From positions 62,001 to 126,000 of the forward strand of contig JAQTIE010000006.1 of NCBI GenBank assembly GCA_029433475.1: a stretch of DNA of 64,000 bases, read 5' to 3'. The translations under genes were made by a program, and so were the position numbers. The stretch is from Neisseriaceae bacterium ESL0693. GTDB taxonomy: Bacteria; Pseudomonadota; Gammaproteobacteria; Burkholderiales; Neisseriaceae. The notes beneath the pieces were generated by a model. The model was not told where the DNA came from. It saw only the letters and a list, made by a program, of their open reading frames with translations, and ran no database searches. Positions within the stretch are counted from its first letter, which is position 1. The number at the start of each line of letters is the position of its first letter. This document shows, piece by piece, positions 10,061 through 20,564 of this stretch.

Positions 10061-10993
10061 ATGAGTGACCATCAGATTCAGCCCCATCAGACTGCTGAAG
10101 CCAGTAATCAGGATAAAACTGGCAAATTAAAGGTATTTGAAAAAAGTGTACTGGAAAGTCAGGATAACCATGTTCATGAACATGGTTCATCTGTGCCGTT
10201 ACCAGAAGATTATCCTTATCGAACCCGTATGCGGCGTAGTGTGTACGAAAAAGAAAAAATTAAATTACAGATTGAATTATTAAAAGTACAAAGCTGGGTT
10301 AAGGAATCAAAGCAGAAAATCGTTTCTTTGTTCGAAGGACGGGATGCTGCGGGTAAAGGCGGTACCATTAAACGCTTTATGGAGCACCTCAATCCGCGCG
10401 GGGCACGGATTGTGGCTCTGGAAAAGCCCACTGAAACCGAACGGGGACAGTGGTATTTCCAGCGCTATATTGAACGGTTGCCTACCAGTGGTGAGATGGT
10501 GTTTTTTGACCGCTCCTGGTATAACCGTGCTGGCGTAGAACGTGTGATGGGTTTTTGTCAGCCACATGAGTATTTACAGTTTATGCGCCAGACACCAGAA
10601 TTGGAAAGAATGCTGGTAAATAGTGGTATTCATTTGTTTAAATTCTGGTTTTCAGTGAGTCGTGAAGAGCAGTTGCGGCGGTTTATTTCACGTCGCGATG
10701 ATCCACTGAAACACTGGAAACTGTCTCCTGTGGATATTCAGTCACTGGATCGCTGGGATGATTATACTGAAGCAAAAAACGATATGTTTTTTCATACTCA
10801 TACAGGTGATGCACCGTGGACAGTGATTAAATCAGATGATAAAAAACGTGCCCGGTTAAATTGTATCCGTTATTTTTTACATCAGCTTGATTATCCCAAT
10901 AAAGATGTAGAGGCTATTGGCGAGGTAGATGAATTGATTGTGTTACGGCCACAAACACAGTTTAAAGATGCCACCGCTGTACATGTTGATTAA
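10061..10993 (+). CDS. ppk2: polyphosphate kinase 2
   Basis: PPK2-family enzyme that transfers phosphate between polyphosphate and nucleoside di- or monophosphates. The Walker A-like motif GRDAAGKGGT is at residues 93-102 and the Walker B-like FFDRSWYNRAG at 148-158; the lid region includes ERMLVNSGIHLFKFWFS and SRRDDPLKHWKLS. The length of 310 aa fits the single-domain class I PPK2. The N-terminal 50 residues are polar and poorly conserved. An AAAGGA ribosome-binding site precedes the ATG. Whether it favours GTP or ATP synthesis cannot be told from sequence alone. Confidence 0.93.
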   Translation: MSDHQIQPHQTAEASNQDKTGKLKVFEKSVLESQDNHVHEHGSSVPLPEDYPYRTRMRRSVYEKEKIKLQIELLKVQSWVKESKQKIVSLFEGRDAAGKGGTIKRFMEHLNPRGARIVALEKPTETERGQWYFQRYIERLPTSGEMVFFDRSWYNRAGVERVMGFCQPHEYLQFMRQTPELERMLVNSGIHLFKFWFSVSREEQLRRFISRRDDPLKHWKLSPVDIQSLDRWDDYTEAKNDMFFHTHTGDAPWTVIKSDDKKRARLNCIRYFLHQLDYPNKDVEAIGEVDELIVLRPQTQFKDATAVHVD

Positions 10994-11031
10994 GGCACTG
11001 GGTCATTGTTAATACCCGTCTTGTGAATATG

Positions 11032-11062
11032 AAGACTGCTAAAGTGTATACTTGGCAGTCTT
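11032..11062 (+). terminator. intrinsic terminator after ppk2
   Basis: AAGACTGC...GCAGTCTT stem with A/T-rich inner pairs, followed on the plus strand by TTAATTTTAT. It lies 40 bp after the ppk2 stop. Confidence 0.75.
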
Positions 11063-11270
11063 TAATTTTATCTTTTCATTTTTATATACGTATAAATAAT
11101 GATTTGAATGATATGCAGGCTTATATTTATAGATCATTCATCTGTCAGGCATTATCTGAATATAGCTGAATCATTCTTCAGCATTTTTATTCTATTTCAA
11201 TTGGTTTAAGCGGGAATGTGTTTTAGAATATTCAAAACACGTTGAAACAAACAGGCAAACAGGAATCAAT

Positions 11271-12530
11271 ATGCAGCAACTGACTGACTATATTACACAA
11301 GCAGCCAAAGCCACTAAAGAAGCTTATTTACAGATGGCCAGTGTGACCAGCGCACAAAAAAATCAGGCTTTATTATTAATGGCTGAAGGATTACTGGCCA
11401 ATAGTGAGGCGGTATTATCTGCCAATCAGGCCGATCTGGAACAAGCACGTCAAAAAGGTTTGAATGAGGCTTTACTGGATCGGTTGCAATTAACACCGCA
11501 GACCATTTCAGCAATGGCTGAGGGTGTACGTCAGATCGCAGCTTTACCTGATCCTATTGGTGAGATTGAGCAAATGCATACCCGACCCAGCGGCATTTGT
11601 CTGGGTAAAATGCGCGTTCCTTTGGGGGTGATTGGCATGATCTATGAATCACGCCCTAATGTCACTCTGGATGCAGCCGCTCTGTGTCTGAAGGCGGGAA
11701 ATGCGTGTCTGCTGCGTGGCGGCAGTGAGGCCATTCAGACCAACAGGGCGATTGCTGCCATTATTTCGGAAGCATTATTACAGGCGCAGTTACCGGTACA
11801 GGCGGTGACGCTGATTCATCAGACTGACCGCGCAGGGGTTGGCATATTATTACAACTATCCCAATATATTGATGTGATTATTCCGCGCGGAGGTAAAAGT
11901 TTGGTGGCGCGGGTCAGTGAGGAAGCGAGAATTCCGGTGATCAAACATCTGGATGGTATCTGTCATACTTATATTGATGCAGACGCGGATGCCGATATGG
12001 CGGTACGGATTGCGGTGAATGCCAAAACTTCTCGTTATGGTACGTGTAATACCATGGAGACACTATTGATTCATGAAGCTTGTGCTGAAAAAATTCTGCC
12101 TTTATTACAATCGCAGTTTGTAGCGAAAGGAGTTGAATTGCGTGGTTGTGACCGAACCCGGCAGATTCTGGGTGAGGCCATCATTGCGGCAACAGAGGAA
12201 GACTGGCATACAGAGTATCTGGCACCGGTTTTATCGATTAAAGTGGTGACGGGTATAGTTGACGCCATTAATCACATTAATTTTTATGGCAGTCATCATA
12301 CTGATGCCATCGTGACCAATAATTATCAGCACAGTCAGTTATTTTTGCGCGCGGTGGATTCGGCCAGTGTGATGGTCAATGCTTCAACACGGTTTGCTGA
12401 TGGATTTGAATACGGGCTGGGAGCAGAGATTGGTATTTCCACCGATAAAATTCATGTGCGCGGACCGGTTGGTTTACATGGATTGACAAATCAGAAATGG
12501 ATTGTATTGGGTCATGGTGAAATCCGTTGA
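11271..12530 (+). CDS. proA: gamma-glutamyl phosphate reductase (glutamate-5-semialdehyde dehydrogenase)
   Basis: Second step of proline synthesis: NADPH reduction of gamma-glutamyl phosphate to glutamate 5-semialdehyde. The 419-aa aldehyde-dehydrogenase fold has the ProA motifs [11 protein letters not shown] (about 122-132), the NADP-binding region around LRGGSEA, and the catalytic Cys259 in YGTCNTMET. An AGGA ribosome-binding site precedes the ATG. It stands alone; proB is not adjacent. Confidence 0.97.
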   Translation: MQQLTDYITQAAKATKEAYLQMASVTSAQKNQALLLMAEGLLANSEAVLSANQADLEQARQKGLNEALLDRLQLTPQTISAMAEGVRQIAALPDPIGEIEQMHTRPSGICLGKMRVPLGVIGMIYESRPNVTLDAAALCLKAGNACLLRGGSEAIQTNRAIAAIISEALLQAQLPVQAVTLIHQTDRAGVGILLQLSQYIDVIIPRGGKSLVARVSEEARIPVIKHLDGICHTYIDADADADMAVRIAVNAKTSRYGTCNTMETLLIHEACAEKILPLLQSQFVAKGVELRGCDRTRQILGEAIIAATEEDWHTEYLAPVLSIKVVTGIVDAINHINFYGSHHTDAIVTNNYQHSQLFLRAVDSASVMVNASTRFADGFEYGLGAEIGISTDKIHVRGPVGLHGLTNQKWIVLGHGEIR

Positions 12531-12770
12531 TCATTGTTTAAGTAATATTTTGATTTATTTTTTAATTTTTTGATATATGGATTATCGGAGAGTATGTTAT
12601 ATTGTTATTTTTGTGTTAACTGAATTTGCATGAATTTTCAGCGTCATGAATGTCAATGAAGCCTTAATTTGCGAAAATAATAAACCACAATTTTTAATCA
12701 GACACATCAGGATCAAAAATAACAGAGATCATCACAATACGAATGACACGAAGTGTGTTTTAATTTTTTG

Positions 12771-12789
12771 CGTATCTGGTCAGGATACG
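12771..12789 (+). promoter_or_regulatory. short hairpin in the htpX leader
   Basis: CGTATC / GATACG, a perfect 6-bp stem with a 7-nt loop, ends 24 nt before the htpX start codon and just before its AAAGGA ribosome-binding site. It could influence translation or mark an operator. No regulator can be named. Confidence 0.35.
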
Positions 12790-12813
12790 AAGTATTGATA
12801 TAAAGGAACCAAT

Positions 12814-13671
12814 GTGAAGCGCATTTTTTTGTTCATTGCTACTAATCTTGCCATATTGGTGGTTATCAACATTATCCTGAATATTGCTGCCTATGTTTTC
12901 GGCATTAATATTTATGCCAACGGACGACTGCAAAGTCTGTTGTTTCTATCGTTGGTAGTCGGATTTACCGGTTCGTTTATTTCATTATTTTTGTCTAAAA
13001 GTATTGCGATACATTCAGTAGGCGCGCAAGTGATTCATGAACCGCACAATGAGGCGGAAGCCTGGTTATTGAATACCGTGGCTGAACAGGCGCGCCAATG
13101 GAATCTGGCTATGCCGCAAGTGGCGATTTATGATTCTCCCGATCCCAATGCTTTTGCTACCGGTGCCACTCGCAATAATGCTTTGATTGCTGTTAGTACC
13201 GGATTATTGCACCATTTGTCACAAAATGAAGTAGAAGCGGTATTGGGGCATGAAATGGCGCATGTGGGTAATGGTGACATGGTGACCATGACATTGTTGC
13301 AGGGCGTGATTAATACCTTTGTGTTTTTCTGGGCGCGTCTGATTGCGGAAGCATTATCACGTAACCAGAATGGTGAGGTAGCGCATGGTACCTATTTTCT
13401 GATCAGTACTGTGTTACAGATTGTGTTTGGTTTTCTGGCCAGCTTTATCGTGATGTGGTTCAGCCGGCAGCGTGAATACAGGGCCGATGCCTGTTCAGCC
13501 CGGTTGGTGGGTGCCTCAAAAATGATTGCCGCCTTACAAAGACTAAAAGGTCAGGCCAATGATTTACCCGGCAATGTCGCAGCCTTGGGTATTGCCAGTA
13601 GTAATGGTGATCCTCTTTTAAGCTCGCACCCCACTCTGGATAACCGTATTGAGCGTTTGCGTCAGATGTAA
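12814..13671 (+). CDS. htpX: membrane metalloprotease HtpX
   Basis: M48-family zinc protease of the inner membrane involved in quality control of membrane proteins. There are two N-terminal transmembrane helices (about 5-25 and 40-60), the zinc motif HEMAH at residues 146-150, two more hydrophobic segments (about 160-215) and the third zinc ligand region REYRADA. The length of 285 aa is typical. Translation starts at GTG 12814, because the overlapping ATG two bases upstream leads straight to TGA and the AAAGGA site fits the GTG. Confidence 0.96.
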   Translation: MKRIFLFIATNLAILVVINIILNIAAYVFGINIYANGRLQSLLFLSLVVGFTGSFISLFLSKSIAIHSVGAQVIHEPHNEAEAWLLNTVAEQARQWNLAMPQVAIYDSPDPNAFATGATRNNALIAVSTGLLHHLSQNEVEAVLGHEMAHVGNGDMVTMTLLQGVINTFVFFWARLIAEALSRNQNGEVAHGTYFLISTVLQIVFGFLASFIVMWFSRQREYRADACSARLVGASKMIAALQRLKGQANDLPGNVAALGIASSNGDPLLSSHPTLDNRIERLRQM

Positions 13672-13682
13672 TGTATTTCGGG

Positions 13683-13714
13683 ATAACCCGTCTGGATTCA
13701 GACGGGTTATTTCT
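13683..13714 (+). terminator. intrinsic terminator after htpX
   Basis: AACCCGTCTG / CAGACGGGTT, a 10-bp stem with a 4-nt loop, followed by ATTTCTTT. The stem contains CCGTCTG-like bases resembling the Neisseriaceae DNA-uptake word often found in terminators. Confidence 0.85.
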
Positions 13715-13802
13715 TTAGGGTTAAAGCATGATGATGGCTGCAACAGGCTGTCTGAAGTGGTTATAATGAACCTGATGAACCGGATTTTAAAAGGAGTAAA
13801 CC

Positions 13803-14426
13803 ATGCTGATGGATCAGATGATCATGCATGCAGATGTGGCCTTGCGAACTTTATTTGCGCCTGCGCAGTCAGTGCGCCCTTATCCCGATGCCGAGGTTGA
13901 AGAAGGGGCATTGAATGAACAGGAAAAAAAACATGCTTTAGGTTTGATGCGTGTCAATCATGTGGGCGAGGTGTGCGCACAGGCGCTGTATGAAGGACAG
14001 GCCATTACGGCACGAAGCGAACATAATAAAACAGCGCTGAGAACGGCGGCACAGGAAGAAGTGGAGCATTTGGCCTGGACGGCCAGACGCGTGCATCAGC
14101 TGGGCGGTCAAACCAGTCTGTTAAATCCGCTGTGGTATGCTTCTTCATTTGCCATTGGGGTGGGTGCCGGCTTATTGGGCGATAAATGGAATCTTGGTTT
14201 TCTGGAAGAAACCGAAAATCAGGTTACTGCCCATTTACAACAGCATCTGACACAATTGCCGCTGCAAGACGCCAAAAGCCGGGCAATTGTGATGCAGATG
14301 AAAGAAGATGAAATGCATCATGCTCATATGGCGCATGATTGTGGAGCTGCCAAATTGCCTCAACCTGTTAAAGTGTTTATGGCACTCTCTTCCAAGGTCA
14401 TGACCAGTATTAGTTATCATATTTAA
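13803..14426 (+). CDS. coq7: 3-demethoxyubiquinol 3-hydroxylase (di-iron)
   Basis: Coq7-type di-iron monooxygenase that hydroxylates demethoxyubiquinol in ubiquinone synthesis. Ferritin-like helices carry the metal ligands in MRVNHVGEV, QEEVEHLAW, EETENQV and KEDEMHHAHMA. The 207-aa length matches beta- and gammaproteobacterial members, and AAAGGAG precedes the ATG. Aerobic ubiquinone synthesis fits the ubiC gene at the far end of the window. Confidence 0.95.
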   Translation: MLMDQMIMHADVALRTLFAPAQSVRPYPDAEVEEGALNEQEKKHALGLMRVNHVGEVCAQALYEGQAITARSEHNKTALRTAAQEEVEHLAWTARRVHQLGGQTSLLNPLWYASSFAIGVGAGLLGDKWNLGFLEETENQVTAHLQQHLTQLPLQDAKSRAIVMQMKEDEMHHAHMAHDCGAAKLPQPVKVFMALSSKVMTSISYHI

Positions 14427-14940
14427 TGATTGCTTTATGGGTATCATGCCATCGCGTTATCATGCCTTGAATCCTTGGTTTATTTTAATCAAAAAACAGC
14501 ATGGATATGGTGGTTAACATCAGGTTGCTGCCGTGTATTTGATATACCGGTGGCGATTCAATGTGCTTAATTGCTGTGATAAGTACTTAGCAGGACTTGC
14601 AGTAAAGCCATGTATGATTGTTTCAGGCTCGCTGATGTGGGTTAATGATGGATTCAGCCTAAACCAGCCGATGGCTGCAATATGACCCGGATATTGATGG
14701 TGCAGTATTGGTACTCATCCCTGTTTTTTGATTTGATGAAAAACGAGGGATAAGCAATCAGTCAGCGAATTAAATTAATTTTTTAAAATTCTGAAGGTAG
14801 TGATTGATGATTTGTATCAGGCATACTGTATCCGATGATACTGTGCTCTTTTTCTGATCAATTCATTAAATCAATACTTGAGGTTGATGGCAGAATGTTA
14901 TTGCATTATCAGTCTCATCGCATTTAAACGGTAAAATAAT
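14427..14940. other. 514-bp intergenic region between coq7 and hemC
   Basis: No convincing ORF. It holds an A/T-cored inverted repeat at about 14717-14751 (TCCCT.GTTTTT / AAAAAC.AGGGA), which may be a terminator or an RNA element. The last 100 bp before hemC are AT-rich and probably contain its promoter, but no clear -35/-10 pair stands out. Confidence 0.4.
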
Positions 14941-15876
14941 ATGCACCGAAAACAATTAATTATTGCCAGTCGTGAAAGTGTACTGGCCATGTGGCAGGCT
15001 CGTTATATTCAGCGTGAATTACAGCAGCTTTATCCAGACTTGGATATTCAGATCAAAGGTATGAGTACACGCGGCGATCAGATTCTGGATAAAACCCTGA
15101 CAAAAATCGGTGGTAAGGGTTTATTTATTAAGGAACTGGAACAGGCACTACAGCAGGGTGAGGCTGATATTGCCGTCCATTCGATTAAAGATGTACCTAT
15201 GCAGCTACCGGCAGGATTTACTTTGGCCGCCATTACCTGCCGAGCCAATCCATTGGATGCGCTGGTGTCTGATCATTATGATTCACTGGCGGCTTTGCCT
15301 GCTGGTGCGGTTGTAGGTACGTCCAGTTTGCGGCGGGAAGCCCAGATCAGAGCGGCGCATCCGCAGCTGGTGGTCAAGCCATTACGCGGCAATGTACAAA
15401 CACGGTTAAATAAGCTCGATCAGGGGCAGTATGATGCCATTATTCTGGCCGCAGCAGGACTGGAACGTCTGGATTTGGCCGGACGTATTAAAATGGTCTT
15501 ACCTTCCACAGAAATGCTGCCGGCGGCCGGACAGGGCGCTTTGGGTATTGAGATACTGACTTCGCGCACAGAATTGTATGAATTATTAGAGCCTTTGAAT
15601 GATGCGGTTACTGCGGCATGTGTCCGGGCTGAGCGTTCTTTGGCCGGTGCTTTAGGCGGCAGTTGTCAGGTGCCTTTGGCTGCATATTGTGAGTCAGAAG
15701 CCGCTTTACTGACTTTACGTGGTCTGGTGGCGTCAGCCGATGGACGAATCATGTTACAGGCGCAGGCACAGGCGCCAGTTGCCTATGCTGAGGCACTCGG
15801 ACGCGCAGTAGCCAGACAATTGGCTGATCAGGGTGCTGAAAAAGTGATTGAAGCGGTATTATCCAAAGGACAGTGA
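14941..15876 (+). CDS. hemC: hydroxymethylbilane synthase (porphobilinogen deaminase)
   Basis: Polymerises four porphobilinogen molecules to hydroxymethylbilane. The SRESVLAMWQA start, the GGKGLFIKELE and AVHSIKDVP motifs, and the cofactor-binding Cys242 in GGSCQVPLA are all present. The length of 311 aa is normal. It heads the hemC-hemD-hemX-hemY operon; its TGA overlaps the hemD start. Confidence 0.97.
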   Translation: MHRKQLIIASRESVLAMWQARYIQRELQQLYPDLDIQIKGMSTRGDQILDKTLTKIGGKGLFIKELEQALQQGEADIAVHSIKDVPMQLPAGFTLAAITCRANPLDALVSDHYDSLAALPAGAVVGTSSLRREAQIRAAHPQLVVKPLRGNVQTRLNKLDQGQYDAIILAAAGLERLDLAGRIKMVLPSTEMLPAAGQGALGIEILTSRTELYELLEPLNDAVTAACVRAERSLAGALGGSCQVPLAAYCESEAALLTLRGLVASADGRIMLQAQAQAPVAYAEALGRAVARQLADQGAEKVIEAVLSKGQ

Positions 15877-16598
15877 TGCAAAACAGTATCATATTACTGC
15901 GTCCGGCCATATCTGCCCACAGTGATGAAGTGGTATGCCAGTCAATGGGTTGGCAGTCATTGCTGGTGGAATACCAAAAGTTACAGCCCATTGCCGCCCG
16001 ATTGTCTGAATTGCCCCGTTTAAGCTTTGAGGCAGAGGTGATTTTCTGGGTCAGTCCGGCAGCAGTTCATCTGGCTGCGCCTTATATACCGGATAAACAG
16101 CTGCATCAGCATGTGGCCGTAGGGCAGGCTACAGGCCGGATATTGCAGTCTTATGGTTTTGAACATGTGCTTTACCCTGAAACGGGTAACGACAGCCAGG
16201 CTGTATGGCAGCTGCCTTTATGGCACCAGCAGCGTGGGCGATTGCTGTGCATTGGTGCAGAAACCGGCCGAACCTGGCTGGCAGAGAAATTGCGTGGTAT
16301 TGGCTGGCAGGTAGATATGGCCGAAGTTTATCAGCGTATACCGCAAAGCATTGATTGGTCATCAGTGCTGAAGCTGAAACAGCATACTTTGCTGCGTGCG
16401 GTGTATGTGACTACCTGTGCCGCTGTCACGCTCTGGTTTGAGCAGCTGCCGGCTGATTTACACACTTGGGCCAAAAGCTTGATATACTTAAGCCATCATC
16501 CGCGTGTGCATCAGTCATTAATACAGCATGATGTACAAAGCATTCTGATCAGTGATTTACATCACGGATTGACACTTTTGCCAACAGCCAGTGAATAA
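15876..16598 (+). CDS. hemD: uroporphyrinogen-III synthase
   Basis: Cyclises hydroxymethylbilane to uroporphyrinogen III. The family is poorly conserved, but the 240-aa length, the start MQNSIILLRP, the bilobal pattern with WVSPAAVHL and VTTCAAV, and the position between hemC and hemX identify it. The start overlaps the hemC stop (TGATG), implying translational coupling. Confidence 0.92.
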   Translation: MQNSIILLRPAISAHSDEVVCQSMGWQSLLVEYQKLQPIAARLSELPRLSFEAEVIFWVSPAAVHLAAPYIPDKQLHQHVAVGQATGRILQSYGFEHVLYPETGNDSQAVWQLPLWHQQRGRLLCIGAETGRTWLAEKLRGIGWQVDMAEVYQRIPQSIDWSSVLKLKQHTLLRAVYVTTCAAVTLWFEQLPADLHTWAKSLIYLSHHPRVHQSLIQHDVQSILISDLHHGLTLLPTASE

Positions 16599-16682
16599 AT
16601 TCCTTGTGTCTGTGCAAAAAGCTGTATGCCACCGGTTTTTAAATTTGCTGTATTTTCATCATTGATTACGGAGTCAAAGCAT

Positions 16683-18089
16683 ATGAGTGAACAGCACAAT
16701 ACAGACAACAAACAGTCATCTGTCCAACCTGATGAACCGATATTAGTCAATGCACAAGGGCAGGCAAAAGTCACAGATGAGCATGAATCATCATCTGATG
16801 TGAAGCATCATATTGCCGCACAGGCAGATAAAGACAAGCAAAATAATAAAAAAGATATTCGGCCAGCGTCAAAAACAGAAATTTCGCCAACGCCTGCCCC
16901 TGTCAATACCAGATCGGGCGGTGGTAAAGGTCTGGCAGCCGGCGCGCTGATTTTATCTATACTGGCCTTGGGTGCCAGTGGGTTTTTGTTTGTTGAAGGT
17001 CAGAATCAGCTGAAACTGCAACAATTGAAATATGATCAGAAAATGGATGCAGCGGGTATTGGTGCCAGTCATACAGCGGTGACCTTACAAACCAGTCTGG
17101 TACACATTGATCAACTGACCCAGCAATTGAAAACGCTTGAAGAGCAACAGACAAATCAGCATCATCAGCTGGCCAAACTGGATAATGCTTATCAGCAGCT
17201 GATCAGAAGCCGGACAGACTGGCTGGTGGATGAGGTTGAAGCCACCTTGAATATGGCCGCACAGCAATTAATCATCTCAGGCAATGTACCGGTGGCAGTC
17301 AGTGTGCTGGAAGATCTGGATGGTCGTCTGGCACGCTTTGATCAGCCACAATTGCTGCCCATTAAAAAAGCCATCAGTACTGATCTGGAAGACCTGAAAA
17401 GTAAACCTTATCTGGATGTGGCCAGTGCATCGTTGCGTTTGAACCGGCTGGAAACAGCAGTAACCAGTCTGCCTTTGCTGATTGATGATCAGTTACAGCC
17501 GGCGGGTAAAAGTGCTGCTACTGAAGAAGGCGGCCAGCTGCCCTGGTGGCAACGCGCCTGGTATTCTACCGTTCATGCATTACAAGGCATGGTAGAAGTG
17601 CGCCATATTGAATACAATGACGCCATGCTGATGTCACCACAGCAAATATTCTTTGTGCGTGAAAATCTGCGACTGAAATTGGCCGATGCCCGTCTGGCAC
17701 TGATGCAGCGCAGTAATGAAGTTTATTCGGCTGATCTGAACAGCATCGAAGCAACGGTCAATCAGTATTTTGATGGTCATTCTGCCACCACGCAATCATG
17801 GCTGAATGAATTGGCTCAGCTCAAATCACTCAATATTCAGAGCAGTCAGGATGCCAATATACTCACCCATAGTCTGACGGCGGTGCGCCAGTATCAGAAA
17901 CAAAACGGCATGGACACCTCTCTGACTGTGCCTGATATGAATGCAACCGATGCCAGTTCAGCTGCCTCAGAACCTCAGAAAGAAGCTGAATCAGCTTCAG
18001 AACCGGCCAAACCGGCTAAATCTGCTCCGCAGGTCTCCATTCAGGCCATGCGCTCCATAGCCACTGCCAAATACAACCGGAGGGCATAG
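16683..18089 (+). CDS. hemX: HemX-family membrane protein
   Basis: The 468-aa protein has a long polar, low-complexity cytoplasmic N-terminus (residues 1-80), one transmembrane helix (about 84-104), a coiled coil (about 110-180) and a periplasmic HemX domain, then an Ala/Ser/Pro/Glu-rich tail. The exact biochemical role of the proteobacterial HemX family is not settled. Older annotation as a uroporphyrinogen-III methyltransferase is not supported here, since no such domain is visible. The ATG at 16683 follows a GGAG site; an in-frame ATG 57 nt upstream lacks one. Confidence 0.88.
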   Translation: MSEQHNTDNKQSSVQPDEPILVNAQGQAKVTDEHESSSDVKHHIAAQADKDKQNNKKDIRPASKTEISPTPAPVNTRSGGGKGLAAGALILSILALGASGFLFVEGQNQLKLQQLKYDQKMDAAGIGASHTAVTLQTSLVHIDQLTQQLKTLEEQQTNQHHQLAKLDNAYQQLIRSRTDWLVDEVEATLNMAAQQLIISGNVPVAVSVLEDLDGRLARFDQPQLLPIKKAISTDLEDLKSKPYLDVASASLRLNRLETAVTSLPLLIDDQLQPAGKSAATEEGGQLPWWQRAWYSTVHALQGMVEVRHIEYNDAMLMSPQQIFFVRENLRLKLADARLALMQRSNEVYSADLNSIEATVNQYFDGHSATTQSWLNELAQLKSLNIQSSQDANILTHSLTAVRQYQKQNGMDTSLTVPDMNATDASSAASEPQKEAESASEPAKPAKSAPQVSIQAMRSIATAKYNRRA

Positions 18090-18092
18090 GAC

Positions 18093-19301
18093 ATGAAAAA
18101 TTTATTATGGCTGATTGTCCTGTTTGTGCTTGCCGTGGCTTTGGCTGTCGGAGCTAAATTTTATAGCGGTGATGTCTATATTGTGATTGACCAGCTGCAC
18201 ACTCAGGTACGCTTGAATCTGCATTTATTCATTATTGCCGTATTGCTGCTGGTGGCGGTGTTGTATGTATTATTGAAAATCATTGCCGGACTGATTCATT
18301 TACCGCGACGCTGGCAACGCTGGTATCAGAATTACCAGTATCATAAAGTGGAAAGCGCATTAAACCAGGCTGGTTTATCTTATTTTGAAGGCTGCTTTCA
18401 ACAGGCGCAAATGCAGGCGCAGAAAGTGCTGGATAATAAGCGTGCCGGTAAAAATAAAGCATTGGCGCTGATGCTGGCTGCCTATAGTGCCGATGAAGCC
18501 AATGATCAGCAAGCGCGTGATGGTTATTTACAGCAAATGGCCGGTTTACCCGCCAAACAACAGCTGGCGCGGTTTTTATTAATGGCCAAAGCCGCTTTAT
18601 CCAGACAGGATTATGGCGGCGCCGAACGTGCGCTACAATCGGCCGCGAAAATCAATCCTAAGCTGACACAGCTGGTACGCTTACAGCTGCGCTATGATTT
18701 TGAACAACAGCAGCCTTTAGATGCACTGCGCAAGATCGATCAGCTCAGCCGTGCCGGTGTGATGGGTGAGGGCGAACAGCAGAATTACTATGGGTGGGCG
18801 TACAGGCAATTATTGCGAGAGGCCCAGGATAGCCGACAGTTTAAAAAATGTCTTAAATCTATTCCGGCTGATGTACGCGAGGGCTATCTGGGAGTAGATA
18901 TTGCCGATAAATACGTCCAACTGGGTCTGTACCAGCCGGCATTAAAATGGATCAGAAAAATCTACCCGCGCCAGCATGAAGCTGCTTTATTGCCTGTTTT
19001 TTATCGCGCCTATCAGTCTTTGGAGGTGAAAGAGCAGCAAAAAGCCATCGATATTGCTGAAAACTGGCTGACGCAGCGGCCTCATGATGCCAGTTTACTG
19101 CTGTTACTGGGGCAACTTGCGTATGAACAGCAGCTGTGGGGCAAGGCGCAAGGCTATCTGGAGGCCAGTCTGGGACAGGTGGATAGTGTCACTGCCCGTT
19201 TATTACTGGCCAAAGTACTGGAAAAAACCGGTCATGTGACCGAAGCAGAGGCACAGCGCCAGCATGTTTTGTCTGAAGTGAGTGATGACGAAGAAATTTA
19301 A
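18093..19301 (+). CDS. hemY: HemY-family TPR protein
   Basis: The 402-aa protein has two N-terminal transmembrane helices (about 3-24 and 42-66) followed by tetratricopeptide-like alpha repeats. The proteobacterial HemY found after hemX is a membrane TPR protein linked genetically to late haem synthesis; it is unrelated to the HemY protoporphyrinogen oxidase of Bacillus. It starts 3 bp after hemX, as in many proteobacteria. Confidence 0.9.
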   Translation: MKNLLWLIVLFVLAVALAVGAKFYSGDVYIVIDQLHTQVRLNLHLFIIAVLLLVAVLYVLLKIIAGLIHLPRRWQRWYQNYQYHKVESALNQAGLSYFEGCFQQAQMQAQKVLDNKRAGKNKALALMLAAYSADEANDQQARDGYLQQMAGLPAKQQLARFLLMAKAALSRQDYGGAERALQSAAKINPKLTQLVRLQLRYDFEQQQPLDALRKIDQLSRAGVMGEGEQQNYYGWAYRQLLREAQDSRQFKKCLKSIPADVREGYLGVDIADKYVQLGLYQPALKWIRKIYPRQHEAALLPVFYRAYQSLEVKEQQKAIDIAENWLTQRPHDASLLLLLGQLAYEQQLWGKAQGYLEASLGQVDSVTARLLLAKVLEKTGHVTEAEAQRQHVLSEVSDDEEI

Positions 19302-19327
19302 TGCTGATTCTTTTTTGTTTGACAAAA

Positions 19328-19356
19328 AACAGCTTGGCCTCATTGACCAGGCTGTT
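19328..19356 (+). terminator. stem-loop between hemY and hemE
   Basis: AACAGCTTGG / CCAGGCTGTT forms 10 pairs with one G-U, loop of 9. No T-run follows, so it may be a processing or weak termination site between hemCDXY and hemE. Confidence 0.5.
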
Positions 19357-19368
19357 TGAGGTATATTG

Positions 19369-20436
19369 ATGTCTCTTTTGAAAAATGATACTTTTTTACG
19401 CGCTTTATTAAAGCAACCCGTTGAATATACACCGGTCTGGATGATGCGGCAGGCTGGCCGCTATTTGCCGGAATATCGGGCGGTGCGTGAACGTGCCGGC
19501 AGTTTTCTGGCACTGTGCCAGAATCCTGAATGGGCTACCGAGGTAACACTACAGCCTTTGCAGCGCTTTGATCTGGACGCCGCCATTTTATTTTCCGATA
19601 TCCTGACGGTACCCGATGCCATGGGATTGGGATTGTATTTTGTTGAAGGAGAAGGACCTAAATTCAGTCAGCCCATACGCTCTGAAGCAGACGTAGACCG
19701 CTTGGTTGTGCCCGATATGGCAAAATTACGCTATGTGTTTGATGCCGTCAGCAGCATCAGACAGGCATTGGCTGGACAAGTACCTCTGATTGGTTTTTCC
19801 GGCAGCCCGTTTACATTGGCCTGTTACATGATTGAAGGTGGCAGTAGCCGCGATTTTCGCCGGATTAAAACCATGATGTATCAACGGCCTGATTTATTAC
19901 ATCGTATTTTAAGCATTAATGCACAGGCAGTGGCGCGTTATCTGAATGAACAGATTGCCGCTGGCGCCCAGGCAATTCAGCTTTTTGATACATGGGGAGG
20001 AATACTGAGTGATGCGGCTTTTGTACAGTTTAGCCAGCAGTATCTGACCGAAGTGATTACCGCATTAACACCGGCTTCCGAAGGGCGTACCGTACCGGTT
20101 ATTGTATTTACCAAAGGTGGCGGTCAATGGCTTGAATCGCTGGTAGAAACCGGTGCTCATGCGCTCGGGCTCGACTGGACCACCAATCTGACTCAGGCAC
20201 GACAGCGCGTCGGCAGTCAGGTGGCTTTACAAGGCAACATGGATCCCATGGTGCTTTTGGGTACACCTGATGCCATCGATGCCGAAGTCAGACGGATTCT
20301 GGCTGATTATGGCACAGGCAGCGGTCATGTCTTTAATCTGGGTCATGGCATCAGCCAGTTTACTGATCCTGAACAGGCACAACGATTGATTGATCAGGTA
20401 CACCAGTGTTCAAAACAATACCATCAATCATTTTAA
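19369..20436 (+). CDS. hemE: uroporphyrinogen decarboxylase
   Basis: Decarboxylates uroporphyrinogen III to coproporphyrinogen III. The signature [15 protein letters not shown] (residues 23-37), [11 protein letters not shown] and [12 protein letters not shown] are clear, and the C-terminal FNLGHGI is present. The ATG at 19369 gives 355 aa, the usual length. It continues the haem gene group; the next enzyme, hemF, is in this window at 40.5 kb. Confidence 0.97.
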   Translation: MSLLKNDTFLRALLKQPVEYTPVWMMRQAGRYLPEYRAVRERAGSFLALCQNPEWATEVTLQPLQRFDLDAAILFSDILTVPDAMGLGLYFVEGEGPKFSQPIRSEADVDRLVVPDMAKLRYVFDAVSSIRQALAGQVPLIGFSGSPFTLACYMIEGGSSRDFRRIKTMMYQRPDLLHRILSINAQAVARYLNEQIAAGAQAIQLFDTWGGILSDAAFVQFSQQYLTEVITALTPASEGRTVPVIVFTKGGGQWLESLVETGAHALGLDWTTNLTQARQRVGSQVALQGNMDPMVLLGTPDAIDAEVRRILADYGTGSGHVFNLGHGISQFTDPEQAQRLIDQVHQCSKQYHQSF

Positions 20437-20564
20437 AGTAAGACAATCGGTGCCTGCTTTAAATGCTGTGATCAGTTAATCCCATGTTGATTTTCTTGTT
20501 CTTCTAATGCAGTCCCTTAATCATGCTGATAAAGAGTTGATGGTTGATATAGAAAGGTTTTACT

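Noticed and set aside
16683-18089. hemX as uroporphyrinogen-III C-methyltransferase
   Set aside because: The usual legacy name for this locus, but the protein has a transmembrane helix and coiled coil with no SAM-methyltransferase motifs.
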